From Scytalidium lignicola (taxonomy: Eukaryota > Ascomycota > Leotiomycetes), in contig NCSJ02000053.1 in the NCBI GenBank assembly GCA_002812745.2, forward strand, positions 62,001-126,000: 64,000 nt of DNA. Reading direction: 5' to 3'. The translations under genes were made by a program, and so were the position numbers. The notes beneath the pieces were generated by a model. That model ran no database searches, was not told the origin of the DNA, and worked only from the letters and a program-made list of their open reading frames with translations. Below are positions 47,808-58,640 of the stretch, in pieces; positions within the stretch are counted from its first letter, which is position 1; every line of letters starts with the position of its first letter.

Positions 47808-49998
47808 ATGATTTCTGCGGTGCATCAAATACAAGTTCCCTCTGACAAGGCTTACAGAGAGAACACTGTGTGTAGATATTGCGAACAATTAACGGATGCT
47901 TCCACGTTTAATCCTAAACTCAAACTGCTGCGTTTCCATCATCATCCGTCAATACGCTCATTAAGTGAGTCCTCTGAGCATTGCCCGCTCTGTTGGCAGT
48001 TACTACAATGGATCGAAAAGGATAGACTGGTAGAATGTAGAACACTGGAAAACTCTCGTGGCCATACCACTATAGATATGATGAGAATAGAGGGGATGCC
48101 AGATACAGACGCTCGGATATTTCCAGAGGTTCAACGCTGGATATTTTCTATATATACCTCCAAAGGTTTTCCCATGCAGAGAGAGATCTGGAGACCAACA
48201 CTAAAGCATGATTCAAGTACTGGCGTTCACTTCATTGTAGCTCACGAGAGAGGTTAGTCTACAAACATCTAGTGGAATCGGATGCTCTAACCTTAAAATA
48301 CCAGAGTCTAGATCGCTTGTCTCTAGACCTATCTGGGCAAGTGTTGAACATCCACGGCTTGAAACGCGGATGGTCACGGTTCACGAGTGGCTTCGGGAAT
48401 GCGACGCTGAACACCCTGGTTGTAAAGCTCAGAGCAGCCTTTCGCAGAAGAGTGTGTTGCCGATGCGCCTTCTCGATGTCAATCAAAATGGAAGCATAGA
48501 ATACATGGTTCTTGTTCGTACAGGTACTGTGAGGGAAAGCTTAAAATACCTCGCACTGAGTCACTGTGTATGCATTTTTCATCTCCGGTACACTTAACGT
48601 CACTAATGATATTTCAAGTGGGGAAATGACCATATGCCCATGCGTACAACCAAACAAAATGTTGTTGATCATGAAAATGGTCTTAGAATCAATTCACTTC
48701 CACGGACATTTCGTGATGCTGTGATAATCACCAGACTTCTAGGATACAAATACATTTGGATCGACTCACTTTGCATTGTCCAAGATGACCAAAATGATTG
48801 GGAAAGAGAGGCCTCTAAGATGGCTTCGATCTTTCATTGTGCAGATATCGTTTTAAGCGCAGCGTCAGCCCGTAATTCTTCGGAAGGATGCGGCATTGAT
48901 AAATGTCTTGAGCCAGCCACTAATTTTTTCTTTCCTTCCCAGTTGGACTATAAGTATGATACCCTAGCCCAAACGTACGGTGGGCCAAGGAAGCGATTGT
49001 TTATCCGAAGAGGAGGTATCACTTCTAACGGTATAGAAGGATGTCCGGTTCAGAAGCGAGGATGGATACTCCAAGAAATTCTCCTTGCACAACGGGTCCT
49101 TTACTTTGTTAACGGTGATATGATTTGGCAGTGTCATCACTTGGTTCAATCCGAGGATGGTCAGCTCTCGAGGGCTCAGACATCCAGTATTTTTAGCTGC
49201 CACTACGGTGGGAATTTGAGCAACGCTCCACTCTACAATTTGGAGAAGCGGCTCCAAATTGGAAGAGAGGTGCATCTATGGTGGGATATTCTCAGGGATT
49301 TTTTCCAAAGAAAATTCACCAAGTCAGAGGATACTCTGCCATCCTTAGCCGGCCTTATAGATATTTGGCGCGGATACACAAATGATGATTCAGTGCTTGG
49401 GCTGTGGAAGAAGGATCTACCATTTCACTTGTGTTGGTTTGTTGGTTCTTCGTTGTCAATTGTAGATCGAGTACCTGCACAACCATCTTGGTGTTGGACA
49501 TCCGTCTCACAAGCAAATAGACCAATCCTCCAACACGCTTCCTGGGACTATGTCAGCTCAGAGGATGTAGTCTGGCAAGCAGGTATCAAAAACGTCGATA
49601 TACAATGGGAAGGGCGACCTTTGCTTTCGCGCCCTAAGCGTGCCACGCTTTCACTATATCGAGTGCGAGCCACCAGGGGAGCTCTCTACCAGGCCATATC
49701 TTATCTTTTAGACAATGAGGAGGAAAAAGAGTTCAAGCACCCGGAAACGGTGCAAATTATTCCGCTCATCATAACAAAACCCAGTAGCGCTACCAGTAAG
49801 CGAACGGGTGGTGCTCGTTTCCATATGCACTCACTGCTTCTCGAGCGTATCAACCTGATTGATGGACAGGTTAGATATCGTCGAAAAGGATATGCGGACT
49901 TTGTATCACGGTTAGATTGCAAAGATTCGGATATCGACGCGAGAGTAAAAGAGATTATCAGTGGTATAGAAGAGATCGACATCATCGACATTGTGTAA
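47808..49998 (+). CDS. HET-domain protein (heterokaryon incompatibility family), 695 aa
   Basis: Three exons join in phase: 47808-48252, 48305-48567 and 48619-49998, with introns of 52 and 51 bp, giving 2088 coding bases. The N-terminus is a Cys-containing start typical of the family (CRYCEQ, EHCPLCWQLLQWI), then HEWLRECDAEHPGC and MRLLDV. The HET domain follows: YLALSHCWG spanning intron 2, LPRTFRDAVIITRLLGYKYI, WIDSLCIVQDDQNDWEREAS and ASIFHCADIVLSAASARNSS. After it come RGWILQEILLAQRVLYF and SWCWTS, standard for fungal HET proteins. HET domains trigger cell death when non-self partners meet in a fused cell. No stop or frameshift, so it is likely functional. The partner is unknown. Confidence 0.93.
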
Positions 49999-51265
49999 TA
50001 GAATATCCCAGCTCCTTTAATTCCCAATTTGTTTTCTTGCTGTTGGTTTGTTTGGCTTCTCATGTGGTTGGCCACAATTTATTTTTCACAGCCAAAAAGT
50101 GCAATTCACAAGACTTAATGACCCTCGTAGTAGCTCTACAAATCTCTGATTTGTGCCTTATATCGCTCATTTAAGTTCTGATTAGGCGTGTCTACAAATG
50201 CACGGTTCTTTGAAGGGAACTACATTGGCTGCATCTCGGGACATATTAAATGAGAGCATGAAAGTGGATATACGATTTTGTCACAGTGACTTACGGCCTG
50301 CCAGACCAGCTACGACATCTGAAGAGCAGCATAGGCCATAGGATAGAGTAGCCGGTTTGTGCATCATCACCAGGCAGATACCTTACTCGTTACATCTGGT
50401 TGTAATGTATAGTTGCATTTCAAGGTTCCGTAAAGTGGGCCCATATCATCTGCAGATCGAACTCAATCCGCGTCAATTTGCCACTGGATTGTGCTCTTGA
50501 ATTATTTCTTAGGAGCTTGTCATACAGGATACCGATTTTGCTTGTAGCTACATCTTGTTCCCACTACGTTAATAAACACTAGTTTTAGCTAAATAATGAA
50601 CCACATACACTCTTTTAAATCTTTATAACTAAGTACAGCCTTTTTGGAGGACTTTCCTTAATATCGTCAGGGTGCAGGAAGGGTGCAGGAAAGTATAGTA
50701 AGATTAGAGCAATAAATATACTAGTATAGCTATAAGAGAGACATGTGGCTCTCTTAAACGCAGGGCTTAAGCGCACAAGGAAAGAAGCAATGCATATTAG
50801 CCTCATCCATACATAGTACTTCATCTTGGCATACAGATCATTAGGCCAACTGGAAAAGGGAGCGGCTTTGGCGAACCATTGGCTGTTGATATGGCACTAC
50901 TTGCAGGCCTCGTAATTAGTGACGCTACCGGGACAGCCACTTCGGGATCGTTGTCGGGACCATACGTAAAACTATGCACCTAGACAGCAGCAGTTGGCCC
51001 AACCAGCGACTGTGTATAGTCATGTGCTACTATTACTGTGATATTCAGCTCTTAATAAAAAGCTGAGTGATACGCACATCCAAAGTCAAGGCTGTCCGCT
51101 CGCTCACCGCACAACATCAGAATCCCAGCTAAAGTTCCTCAGCGACTCCGATTCAAGATATCTCAAAAGCGGCTGTACCGAGAGGATTCGCTGCCGATAT
51201 TCTGTTTTAGACGTTACGAAAACTCTGCTCCAAGCGTAGTCCAAGACAAATCCGCAGGTATCCAA
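49999..51265. other. intergenic
   Basis: About 1.3 kb with no supported gene. A short tandem GGGTGCAGGAA pair lies near 50670-50692; the rest is unremarkable 3' flank of the HET gene and 5' flank of the next small gene. Confidence 0.5.
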
Positions 51266-51595
51266 ATGGGCGTCTCAGGACTCTTCAGTCTGCTTTCCGA
51301 CGGCTCGGGGTTTAAAGGCCACGGCAACCAGTCTGCCAACTTCTCAGGGAACCATCTAGAGGTCAACACTTCTTTAGGCATCAAGCCACATCAGACCGTC
51401 ATTAAGATGGCTCCTGATGGACTATCAACCGGGTCATCACTTCTGCTAATTGCTGGAGCGGCAGCAGCTGGTGCAGCCGCATCGGGCCTTCTGGTCAAGC
51501 AACAAAACACCCCTCAAAACAACGACAACAGATTTACGTTGGCTGGTCAGGAGTCTGCACGCACTATCGCAAAGGAAGTGATGGGAAATATGTGA
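51266..51595 (+). CDS. small membrane-type hypothetical protein with Asn/Gly-rich motif, 109 aa
   Basis: Open from MGVSGLFSLLSDG to KEVMGNM. It has a short N-terminal part, an Asn/Gly-rich segment (GHGNQSANFSGNHLEVN, about residues 18-34) and one hydrophobic stretch, SLLLIAGAAAAGAAASGLLV (about 58-77), that could span a membrane. The Asn/Gly segment recalls the short amyloid signalling motifs fungi place on receptor-effector pairs, but the match is only in composition and spacing. No family was recognised. First of a run of small genes with normal composition. Confidence 0.5.
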   Translation: MGVSGLFSLLSDGSGFKGHGNQSANFSGNHLEVNTSLGIKPHQTVIKMAPDGLSTGSSLLLIAGAAAAGAAASGLLVKQQNTPQNNDNRFTLAGQESARTIAKEVMGNM

Positions 51596-51728
51596 GAAGG
51601 CTTTGGCAGAAGGAGTCTACAAATGGGTGGGCGGCCAGAAGTTGAGGAGAACATGGCATGTTGGTCGCATGGAGGCACTGCATGGTATAAACTATATCTA
51701 GGTAGAACGAATTAATTGACTGATATTG

Positions 51729-51959
51729 CTATCCACTCAACTGCAGGACTTGCCACCACCAGGTCTCCAATACATCGCTGTCTACGTTCGGATCCTGGCT
51801 CTTCACCGCAGCATACAGGTTGCCCAACTGTTTGGAAAGGCTGCTGCAGGCAGGAATCACAAGCTCGTTCTTGGAAATGAACAGCACTGCAATCACGACC
51901 AAAGAAAGGACCGTAGCGGACTTGCATCTTGATCGTGCGCGCTCCACGTTCTCCTCCAA
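51729..51959 (-). CDS. small hypothetical protein with one membrane segment, 76 aa
   Basis: Reads MEENVERARSRCKSATVLSL then a hydrophobic run VVIAVLFI and a C-terminal LETWWWQVLQLSG. The frame is open upstream without a Met to about 52015 (FPFRSGDGV), so it may be the last exon of a gene starting further up, perhaps the 52.4-kb one. No family recognised. Confidence 0.35.
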   Translation of the reverse strand: MEENVERARSRCKSATVLSLVVIAVLFISKNELVIPACSSLSKQLGNLYAAVKSQDPNVDSDVLETWWWQVLQLSG

Positions 51960-52126
51960 TAGTAGGCGGGGGCTGTGTCGGAAGGCATACTCCGTCTCCC
52001 GAGCGGAAGGGAAAAGGGCGCTAGCAACGCACCGCCCCGCCCACAGCGAAACGGATACACTGAAAAGAGCTTGTTAGCGCGCCTTCAAATACAAATGAGG
52101 CTCTGGGGAGAAGGGATTGTGGTTGC

Positions 52127-52402
52127 CTACATTCCGCCGCCAAACCCCCAGGCCCGCAACCTTTTGGCCCTGGCTTCCTTCTCGATGTTTGCTACTTCCC
52201 TTTGCAAGGGGCGTAGATTCTCAAGCACGATCTCTGACTGCTGCTTGATGCGCATTGCGACCTCCTGGTCCCCGTTGTGCTGACGGGCTAGAAGATCTAT
52301 GTATTCGCGCAGCGCAGTCCGCTCTGCCTCAAGGTAGGTGCCAAGTCCATACTTCAGAGGTTCGGTGGGGGGAGGCAGGTCGAGCTGCTTCTGTGGTGGC
52401 AT
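52127..52402 (-). CDS. small helical hypothetical protein, 91 aa
   Basis: From ATG 52402 (MPPQKQLDLPPPTEP), chosen over an upstream Met at 52459. A proline-rich start is followed by a long charged helix (YLEAERTALREYIDLLARQH, then IVLENLRPLQREVANIEKEA) of coiled-coil type. It ends GFGGGM at a TAG that overlaps a possible GTAGGC splice donor, so a further exon is possible. No family recognised. Confidence 0.45.
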   Translation of the reverse strand: MPPQKQLDLPPPTEPLKYGLGTYLEAERTALREYIDLLARQHNGDQEVAMRIKQQSEIVLENLRPLQREVANIEKEARAKRLRAWGFGGGM

Positions 52403-52880
52403 TTTCCCGGTTTTGGAGGTATGAGTGTGCAAGTGAGGCTGTGAGGCTGTGAGCAGCATTCAGCGGCTCCGGTAGGGGACGACTGGTATTTATGGACTAT
52501 GTTGGTGGTTCGAGGCTGGATTGCAGGGCACATGCAGCGGTTTCCCAGGAGCAAATCATGACGAATTAACAATGTGCTCTTGCCGCAGGCGTACTGATGT
52601 GACGCCATTGGGTCCACGTTTCCAAGCCATCTGAGAATCTCGTCAACTGCAACAAACACTTTTTGATGCCTATGAAAGGGGCTGCTTAATTATCTACCGT
52701 GTCAGATGTGGAGGACGAAAGCAGCCGCATTTACGTATGTGATTCTGTGCTCCTATGCTCTCCCTATCATGCCGAGAGAACTATGAAAGCTGCTGTTTTC
52801 CAATTCCTGACAGCAATTTGCTATTCCTTTAAAGCTTATTTCTGTGGAAAGAATTTAATTAGTATCGGCTCTACTTGGCA

Positions 52881-53743
52881 ATGGTTCTTGTCAATCTCGA
52901 CTCCAAGGAGCCTAGCGGCCCTTCCCAGTCAGCAACACAAGTGGGCTGGGACTACCACCTCATCATCAAGGGATTCTCATGCTCTAACCGCCCCGGTTCT
53001 GTCAGCCTCAATGTCGGCGAATTTCTATACAAGTTGTTCAATGAGCAGAACTTAATTCCTTTGAAATACGGGTATCATACCATCGCCGAGGGCGCTGGCG
53101 GGCAGGCCGGAAGGACATTGCTGGTAAGTGGACGACGCTTGTATTTCATGTCTAGTTATCTAGATGTTCCCGAAAGAAGCCAAAGTATGGGACTCAAAGC
53201 TTAACTGATATTCATGAAACAGCTGTCCTTTGCCCTGGAAGATGGAGCTTCAATGTCCCTTGATGCTGCTCTTCGCACTTTCTGCCACAAGTTCTTCGAT
53301 ACTTCCGACCACGCCGCCTATCAACAGCTTTCGCGCTTAGGCATGTATGGATTCTCGCCTCAAGAGGATAAAATGAAATATTTCTGGTACGAGGCTATGT
53401 TTAAATGGATGGGCTCTTATAGAAAGGAGAAGCTCGCAGGTATCGAAGCCGATCTAGCAGCAGTTGGGAACAGTGGGACTCTGGCAAGCTGGGTGCCGTC
53501 TTGGTAACTCTTACCCTTTGAGATACTCTACGTGTTCAGTCTTAGAATAAGTCATCTAATTTTTCGCTTAGGCGGGGTGGCTTGCTGTTTGCTCTGACTC
53601 TTAGTCTGAGCTGGGGTGCCACCCGCGTATTCGGAGCTCCTTTTGAACAAGGAGGAGTTCGCTTAGAGGTCATCGAAGCAATCAATGGCATTATGATGAG
53701 CGAAGTGCGTTTATACCAAGATATTTTCACGTGGAGCTTATAG
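52881..53743 (+). CDS. spliced hypothetical protein, 231 aa
   Basis: Exons 52881-53123, 53223-53503 and 53572-53743 join in phase (696 coding bases) across introns of 99 bp (GTAAGT...CAG) and 68 bp (GTAACT...TAG). The protein starts MVLVNLDSKEPSG, holds SLNVGEFLYKLFNEQNLIPL, FCHKFFDTSDHAAYQQLSRL and YFWYEAMFKWMGSYRKEKL, then a hydrophobic GGLLFALTLSLSWGA before a C-terminal helix. I do not recognise the family. The join of the third exon explains a frame that otherwise ends at 53507. It could continue into the next gene through another intron. Confidence 0.55.
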
Positions 53744-53955
53744 CTAATGAAGATGCCATGACAGGCTGCTCGAAAAGAGAGAGATGGGTACGACACATCC
53801 CAGTTGGCACGCCCTCACTGCCAGAAGTTTGTGCGAATTATGGAGGATGTAGTGACAATACTTAATTTGACTCCCAGTAGGTTCACTTGAGTCATGAGTG
53901 ATGAGGATGAAGCAAGCTAACAGCCGCCGGATCTGAAGCTGAAAATCGGTCTCAA

Positions 53956-54599
53956 ATGCAGCTACACCGAGATGTTACTGTGCATCTCATCGGACTCTTC
54001 GAGTCCGGCTACGAAGCTGTTACGGTCTGCACAGATGCAGTCCTATCCTTCCAAAGAATGAGAGAGGCACATACAATGTGTGTTGTGTTCTCTGCTATGC
54101 AGACGGCGACAGCAGGCTTCAACATGAACGTGCTACTTGATGCGGCAATGACGACCCCGATTCCTCGGAGTGTTTTCCTTGGACCAGGGGTCACCCTTGT
54201 GATCTCAATTGCACAGTTGATCTTCTCAGGTATTAGGACCTATCAAACCGAGAAACAACGAAAGAAATGGGCCACAAGTAAATCACAAGCTCCCCGGCTA
54301 ATTGTTAAGGCCAGGTCTGTTTGACTAACTTCGTGATCTCAGTTACTCTCTACATTGCTGCAAGCATGAAGATTGCCCAGGGCTGCGAATGCTATCTTCG
54401 ATGGACTTATAATTCGGGAGTAACAAACGGAGAACACTCCCCCCAATACTATAATGAGCTTCGGAACCTAATGCAAGCTTCGGGAGGAAGTGAGCCGCTA
54501 CCAGAAGACTGTAACCCAAATGCTGTCCGTGCAAGGCTTGAACAATACGCCGAAACCCTTAGTTCACAGAAGGAGATGCTGAATGCCCTCTTAAATTGA
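53956..54599 (+). CDS. spliced helical hypothetical protein, 197 aa
   Basis: Exons 53956-54314 and 54365-54599 join in phase across a 50-bp intron with an excellent branch sequence (TTGACTAAC) and CAAG acceptor; 594 coding bases. It is helical with two hydrophobic stretches (FSAMQTATAGFNMNVLLDAA, and SVFLGPGVTLVISIAQLIFS), then CECYLRWTYNSG and a C-terminal charged helix. The frame is open upstream of the Met (GSEAENRSQ), so it may be the 3' part of the preceding gene. No family recognised. Confidence 0.5.
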
Positions 54600-54906
54600 A
54601 AACCTCCCGCAGCTTGGATGGGACGGGATAACACGAGGGTCATGGAAGGTTACACAAGACTATCATCATGACGATATTTCCGCATTCACTAACTTAGCCA
54701 GTCCCTCTTTCCCCTATGTCCCCGGCCGCGCACATAAAAGATCGGCCGTCATATATAAACAAGCCCTCCAGCGACAGCTCGACTCACTGCACTCATATAG
54801 AAAGTCCTTTCTGCCGTAATATCCTTCCGCTCCGCGCGTGGTTGTATTGTGGAAGTGGCTGTGTTGCTTATATCATATCACATCGCGTTGATTTCCTTTA
54901 GATTTA

Positions 54907-55141
54907 TGTCAGGGTTGACTATCACGTGATAGTCCTTGGCCCAGCAGCTAGCAGCTGGGTAATAGGAGAAGGCTGTTACAAGTATAAATAGGGGGTTTGC
55001 CCCCTTCTATAGAGGGGTTTAGAAACCAATTTGTAGCTATCTCGCAATATACAGCGTACCTTCTGCCACCTAGCAGCTGCTCAGCAGCTAACTCTATTAC
55101 TTATTGGCCTTCCTTCACTCTGCGTACAAAGCACCCTGACA
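54907..55141. mobile_element. solo LTR, about 235 bp
   Basis: Starts TGTCAGGGT and ends ACCCTGACA, perfectly inverse termini with TG...CA. TTTA (or ATTTA if the last A is shared) is repeated on both sides. A TATA-like TATAAATAGGGG lies near 54986. No internal domain or partner LTR in the window. Confidence 0.75.
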
Positions 55142-55763
55142 TTTAGCCATGCGCATATGTCGAACGATCTTAGCTATCAGCCATAATTTCTTGCATGACT
55201 AGCTATCAATTGGCTAGGCTTTTGCACTTGCAGTTATGTTTAATATTGCCAATTATGGTCATAAAGCTGTTGTTTAGCTCTGCATCAGCTGCCTATGTTA
55301 GATTGTTGAGCACCTTATGAAAAGAATACATTGAATTAGGACACTTTTTTTGTTCGACGGTTACTACGTTTACAGACACAATATAGCAATTGTGTTTCTA
55401 ATACCCTCAAGTTGTATTGTTATTTGCCAAATATATTATGTTGAATTTTACGGTAATAATACCACTATACCGCTAACCCCGCACACTCACCGCAATCTCT
55501 ATACAGTGGAGTTTACTACTAGGGCTTATACCTAGGACCTACAGCTGTACGTTATGGTAGTATTTACGCCTACTATCGGAATCTTACAGTAGTTCCTATA
55601 ACCGTATTACCGTCCGTAAACCTGTATATAGAGATCCATTCTAGTTAACATATCAATTAAGTCTTCTTACGGCTCTAAACTTGTATCATGCGCTTTATTG
55701 TATTGCTATAATTCAACATATTATATATTGGCTAATATGTATGATATTTGTTGGTAGAATAGT
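55142..55763. other. non-coding spacer
   Basis: About 620 bp without a supported gene or named repeat. Confidence 0.4.
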
Positions 55764-56983
55764 GGTTACCTACACGTGATATTCACGTGCCCCTGTAAAC
55801 TAGTCCCGATTAGGTAGTGGGAGCGAGCGAAGCTCCTACAGCTTCGCTCTCCCACCCCTAATCGTACAACAACCATGGAATAGCACAACAGTATATTACG
55901 TATAATTGCGTACCGTACTACGTGCTACAGGTGAACCGACAATATTGTTATAGCTGACGTTGAGAATGGACTACGCGAAGAAATAACACTTATTACTGGG
56001 ATTGCCAGTCATTAGCTTGAGGTGACATGCTGAGATTTAATATACACTAGTAAGGCCTTAAGGTTGTTATGTTTCAATGCCTAATATTTTATCTAAAGTC
56101 AAAACTGAGCAGAAACTCAAAGTTGAAAGTTCCATTTGACTAATATCTCATCTACAACATTTGCAATATTAAGCATTTATTATAGTTCAAAAGAAATGGA
56201 AGAAATGGAATTTTAAGAACGAAACTTTCACTAGCGAATTAAATTAGGATATAATTTTGTTGAATTAGGACAGCAAAAGCATGGTACGCAATATGGGGTT
56301 GCTCAGAATATATTATGGTGCTGTAGTAGCTACGTACAGTAAAGCAAAGCTAACTACTAGAAAGGGAAGTCATGTGTAATAGGTGGTCGTGGTGCCTAAG
56401 GTGGCAATTAGGATATCACAACAAATTCTATAAAACTAAAACAATATCAATTGTTGGGAAAAGACATCTTCTCGCCTCTCCCCATTCCCTCCCCACAAAA
56501 TAAAAACNAAAATCTTAAATAATAAGAATAAAATCATAAAGCTTTGAGATAAAGGAGTAAGTCCTTTAAATGACATTAAACGGCTAGTCAGCTCTTAGTA
56601 AGTAGCAATGCTTCTAGCCCCCAGATAGACAATTTTGTCCTGTTCTATTCCATTATGAATTAGTCTATAGTGGAGTTGAAAGCATATTACATATATTATT
56701 AAGTTGGGATCAAGCAAAAATATCACTGCTAAATATTATTTTTAATATTGAGAAATCATAGTTAATATCTCAGTTCATAATATCATCTGTAAAGCTCAAA
56801 GTGTCGGTTCACCTGTAGCACGAAGTACGGTACGCAATTATACGTAATATACTCGTTGTGCTATTCCATGGTTGTTGTACGAAAAGGGGGTGGGAGTGGT
56901 GCGAAGCTGTAAGAGCTTCGCTCGCTCCCACTACCTAATCAGGACTAGTCTACATTGCACGTGAGTATCACGTGCACGTAACC
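55764..56983. mobile_element. 1.2-kb non-autonomous element with ~180-bp terminal inverted repeats
   Basis: 55764-55941 matches the reverse complement of 56802-56983. Shared landmarks are GGTTAC then CACGTGATA...TCACGTG at the tips, TAGTGGGAGCGAGCGAAGCT, a block ACAACAACCATGGAATAGCA and CTACAGGTGAACCGACA at the inner edge. Each arm also contains its own hairpin (GGGAGCGAGCGAAGCTC with its near-inverse). The centre is AT-rich, non-coding, and holds a solo LTR. No transposase and no clear target duplication. Confidence 0.8.
56258..56423 (-). mobile_element. solo LTR of the same copia family
   Basis: The reverse complement starts TGTTGTGATATCCTA and ends CCTAATTCAACA. It follows the 165-bp copia LTRs along its length with substitutions and small changes. 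Flanks AATTT (56253-56257) and AATTC (56424-56428) look like one 5-bp duplication with a single transition. Nested in the long-TIR element, hence younger than it. Confidence 0.8.
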
Positions 56984-57097
56984 AATATATTACTCTCAAC
57001 ACAAAGGTAATTGAAGTTTATAAAGGTGTTCTACAGAAACACTACTGTTATTATTTATATACAATATCATTGGTAGATTATCAGGCTTTGCAATTTG

Positions 57098-58085
57098 TCA
57101 AGTTATAATGTTCCTAAGCTCTATTACAATATTATTGTTATTAGTACTGTTATTATCATCTGTTTCCTGTTTATTAGAATTATTACACCCACAAACAGCT
57201 ATAAGATCCTTTACTATAAACTTGTGATTTGGATGGAGAACAAGCTTTAATATGATAGATATAATTTCTACAATAAACTTTTGTAGAATACAACTTTTTG
57301 GGAGAGAGTATAGCCGTATAATCAAGTCCAGAACGCCTTGCCAACCGGAGATATATCTTGCAGTTTTATAGGGACTGCTATATCTATAATAAGTCTCTTA
57401 TTAAGAATTCGGCAAATATCAGTACCAATATACTTATTAAGGTCAGCAATGTTATTATGAATAAGGAATACTGTTGATGATTCTATTATATCACTAAAAA
57501 TTCCCTATCTACTGCTGTATTCTTGGCAGGCTTCAATGTCACTTAATATAGATACTGTCACGACGCTAGCCAAAGTCCAAAGGCATAACCTCTATTCCCT
57601 AACTAACTAGTCGATATAACAAGAGGATACCAAGCTAAAGAAGAAAAGAAAAGAAGAAGAAGAATAGGGAGGTTATCGTAAATATATAATTAATCATGTC
57701 ATGTGACCTCAGGATCGTCACAGATACTAAATCAGGATTGAGCTCAATCTCTCTCTTATTCAAAAAGTCTGTAGTGTTGTAGTTTCGATTTACAATCTTA
57801 TCAGCTTCCCTATTACTTTTATCTTATCTAAAGTTCCTGAGCGACTGATCTGATATTGTCAGAATACTTGTATAGATAGTATGTGGCATCGAATTGTTTT
57901 CCAAAATTTCTCGTTTCTAATTTAGTTTGAAGTGGCCTTATTGAGTTAAGGCTTTGATTTTGGGAAGGGAGAGACCNAAAACTTTTCCGATTGATTGTAC
58001 TGACACCACTCGCTCCACAATACCGATTTCGCCCATGCAATAGCTGTAAAGTCGTCTTGCATAAACTGCTTTTTCCAACTGCGGA
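57098..58085 (-). pseudogene. unidentified degraded coding relic, split by a solo LTR
   Basis: Minus-strand pieces are readable on both sides of the LTR at 57556-57722. Upstream is YGRNRY-type sequence (58040 down, MHGRNRYCGASGVS); downstream is STVFLIHNNIADLNKYIGTD then LQDISPVGKAF near 57330-57480. The second piece faintly resembles the segment following a NACHT domain, but no Walker motif remains. The family is unassigned. Confidence 0.3.
57556..57722. mobile_element. solo LTR, 167 bp, perfect 5-bp target duplication
   Basis: Starts TGTCACGACGC and ends GATCGTCACA. GATAC is present immediately outside both ends (57551-57555 and 57723-57727). Contains a purine-rich GAAGAAAAGAAAAGAAGAAG tract. 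Confidence 0.88.
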
Positions 58086-58204
58086 TATGACATTCTGTAG
58101 TCAGCGTAGTGCTCTCCTGAATCTTAAATTATTTTAAGATGTTCACTTTCATTGGTTGATTAAACGCTTATACTAAATTAAGAAAATCCAATCAGAAACA
58201 ATAG

Positions 58205-58490
58205 CTACTTACCAACAAGTTTGCCAAGGCTGTTGGTGTTTCAGAAAGCATATGTATTAGGTATTGTTTTTAGGCATCTATTTTTCGATAAACTGAAGAC
58301 AGCATTGGATTTACAAAATCATCACCTTAAGAATCCCGTAAAAATAATTTTCTGTATTCTCTCATTTTTGTAACAAGTTGTCTAAATGGTCGTTAGACCA
58401 TCAAAGACTTTTCCGATCTTCGCTAAGTGAGTTGCCAGAGATCAATTATTTGCTCTTATATGTCCAAACACTGATCTGCGATGTTTACGA
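58205..58490 (+). repeat. diverged dispersed repeat, left copy
   Basis: Shares order and sequence with 63485-63765: AGTTTGCCAAG, TTTTTCGATAA, GTTAGACCATCAAAGA and TCTTCGCTAAGTGAGTT. Same orientation. Likely a worn miniature element. Confidence 0.65.
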
Positions 58491-58544
58491 AAATATTAAT
58501 GATAATGCTCAGCCTTAGGCATCACTGTCTGAACTTTTGAAGTC

Positions 58545-58640
58545 ACATTCGCTCCTAGTCGCTCCTAGTCAGAGGAAGCGAGTGAACACTTTCTTTAATT
58601 TGTATGGGAAACACACATAAATTAAATACAACCCATCAGC
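58545..58640. repeat. fragment matching the pogo-like element end
   Basis: TAGTCAGAGGAAGCGAGTG and TATGGGAAACACACATAAAT followed by TAAATACAACCCA match the block at 45710-45800 beside the transposase relic. Confidence 0.6.
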
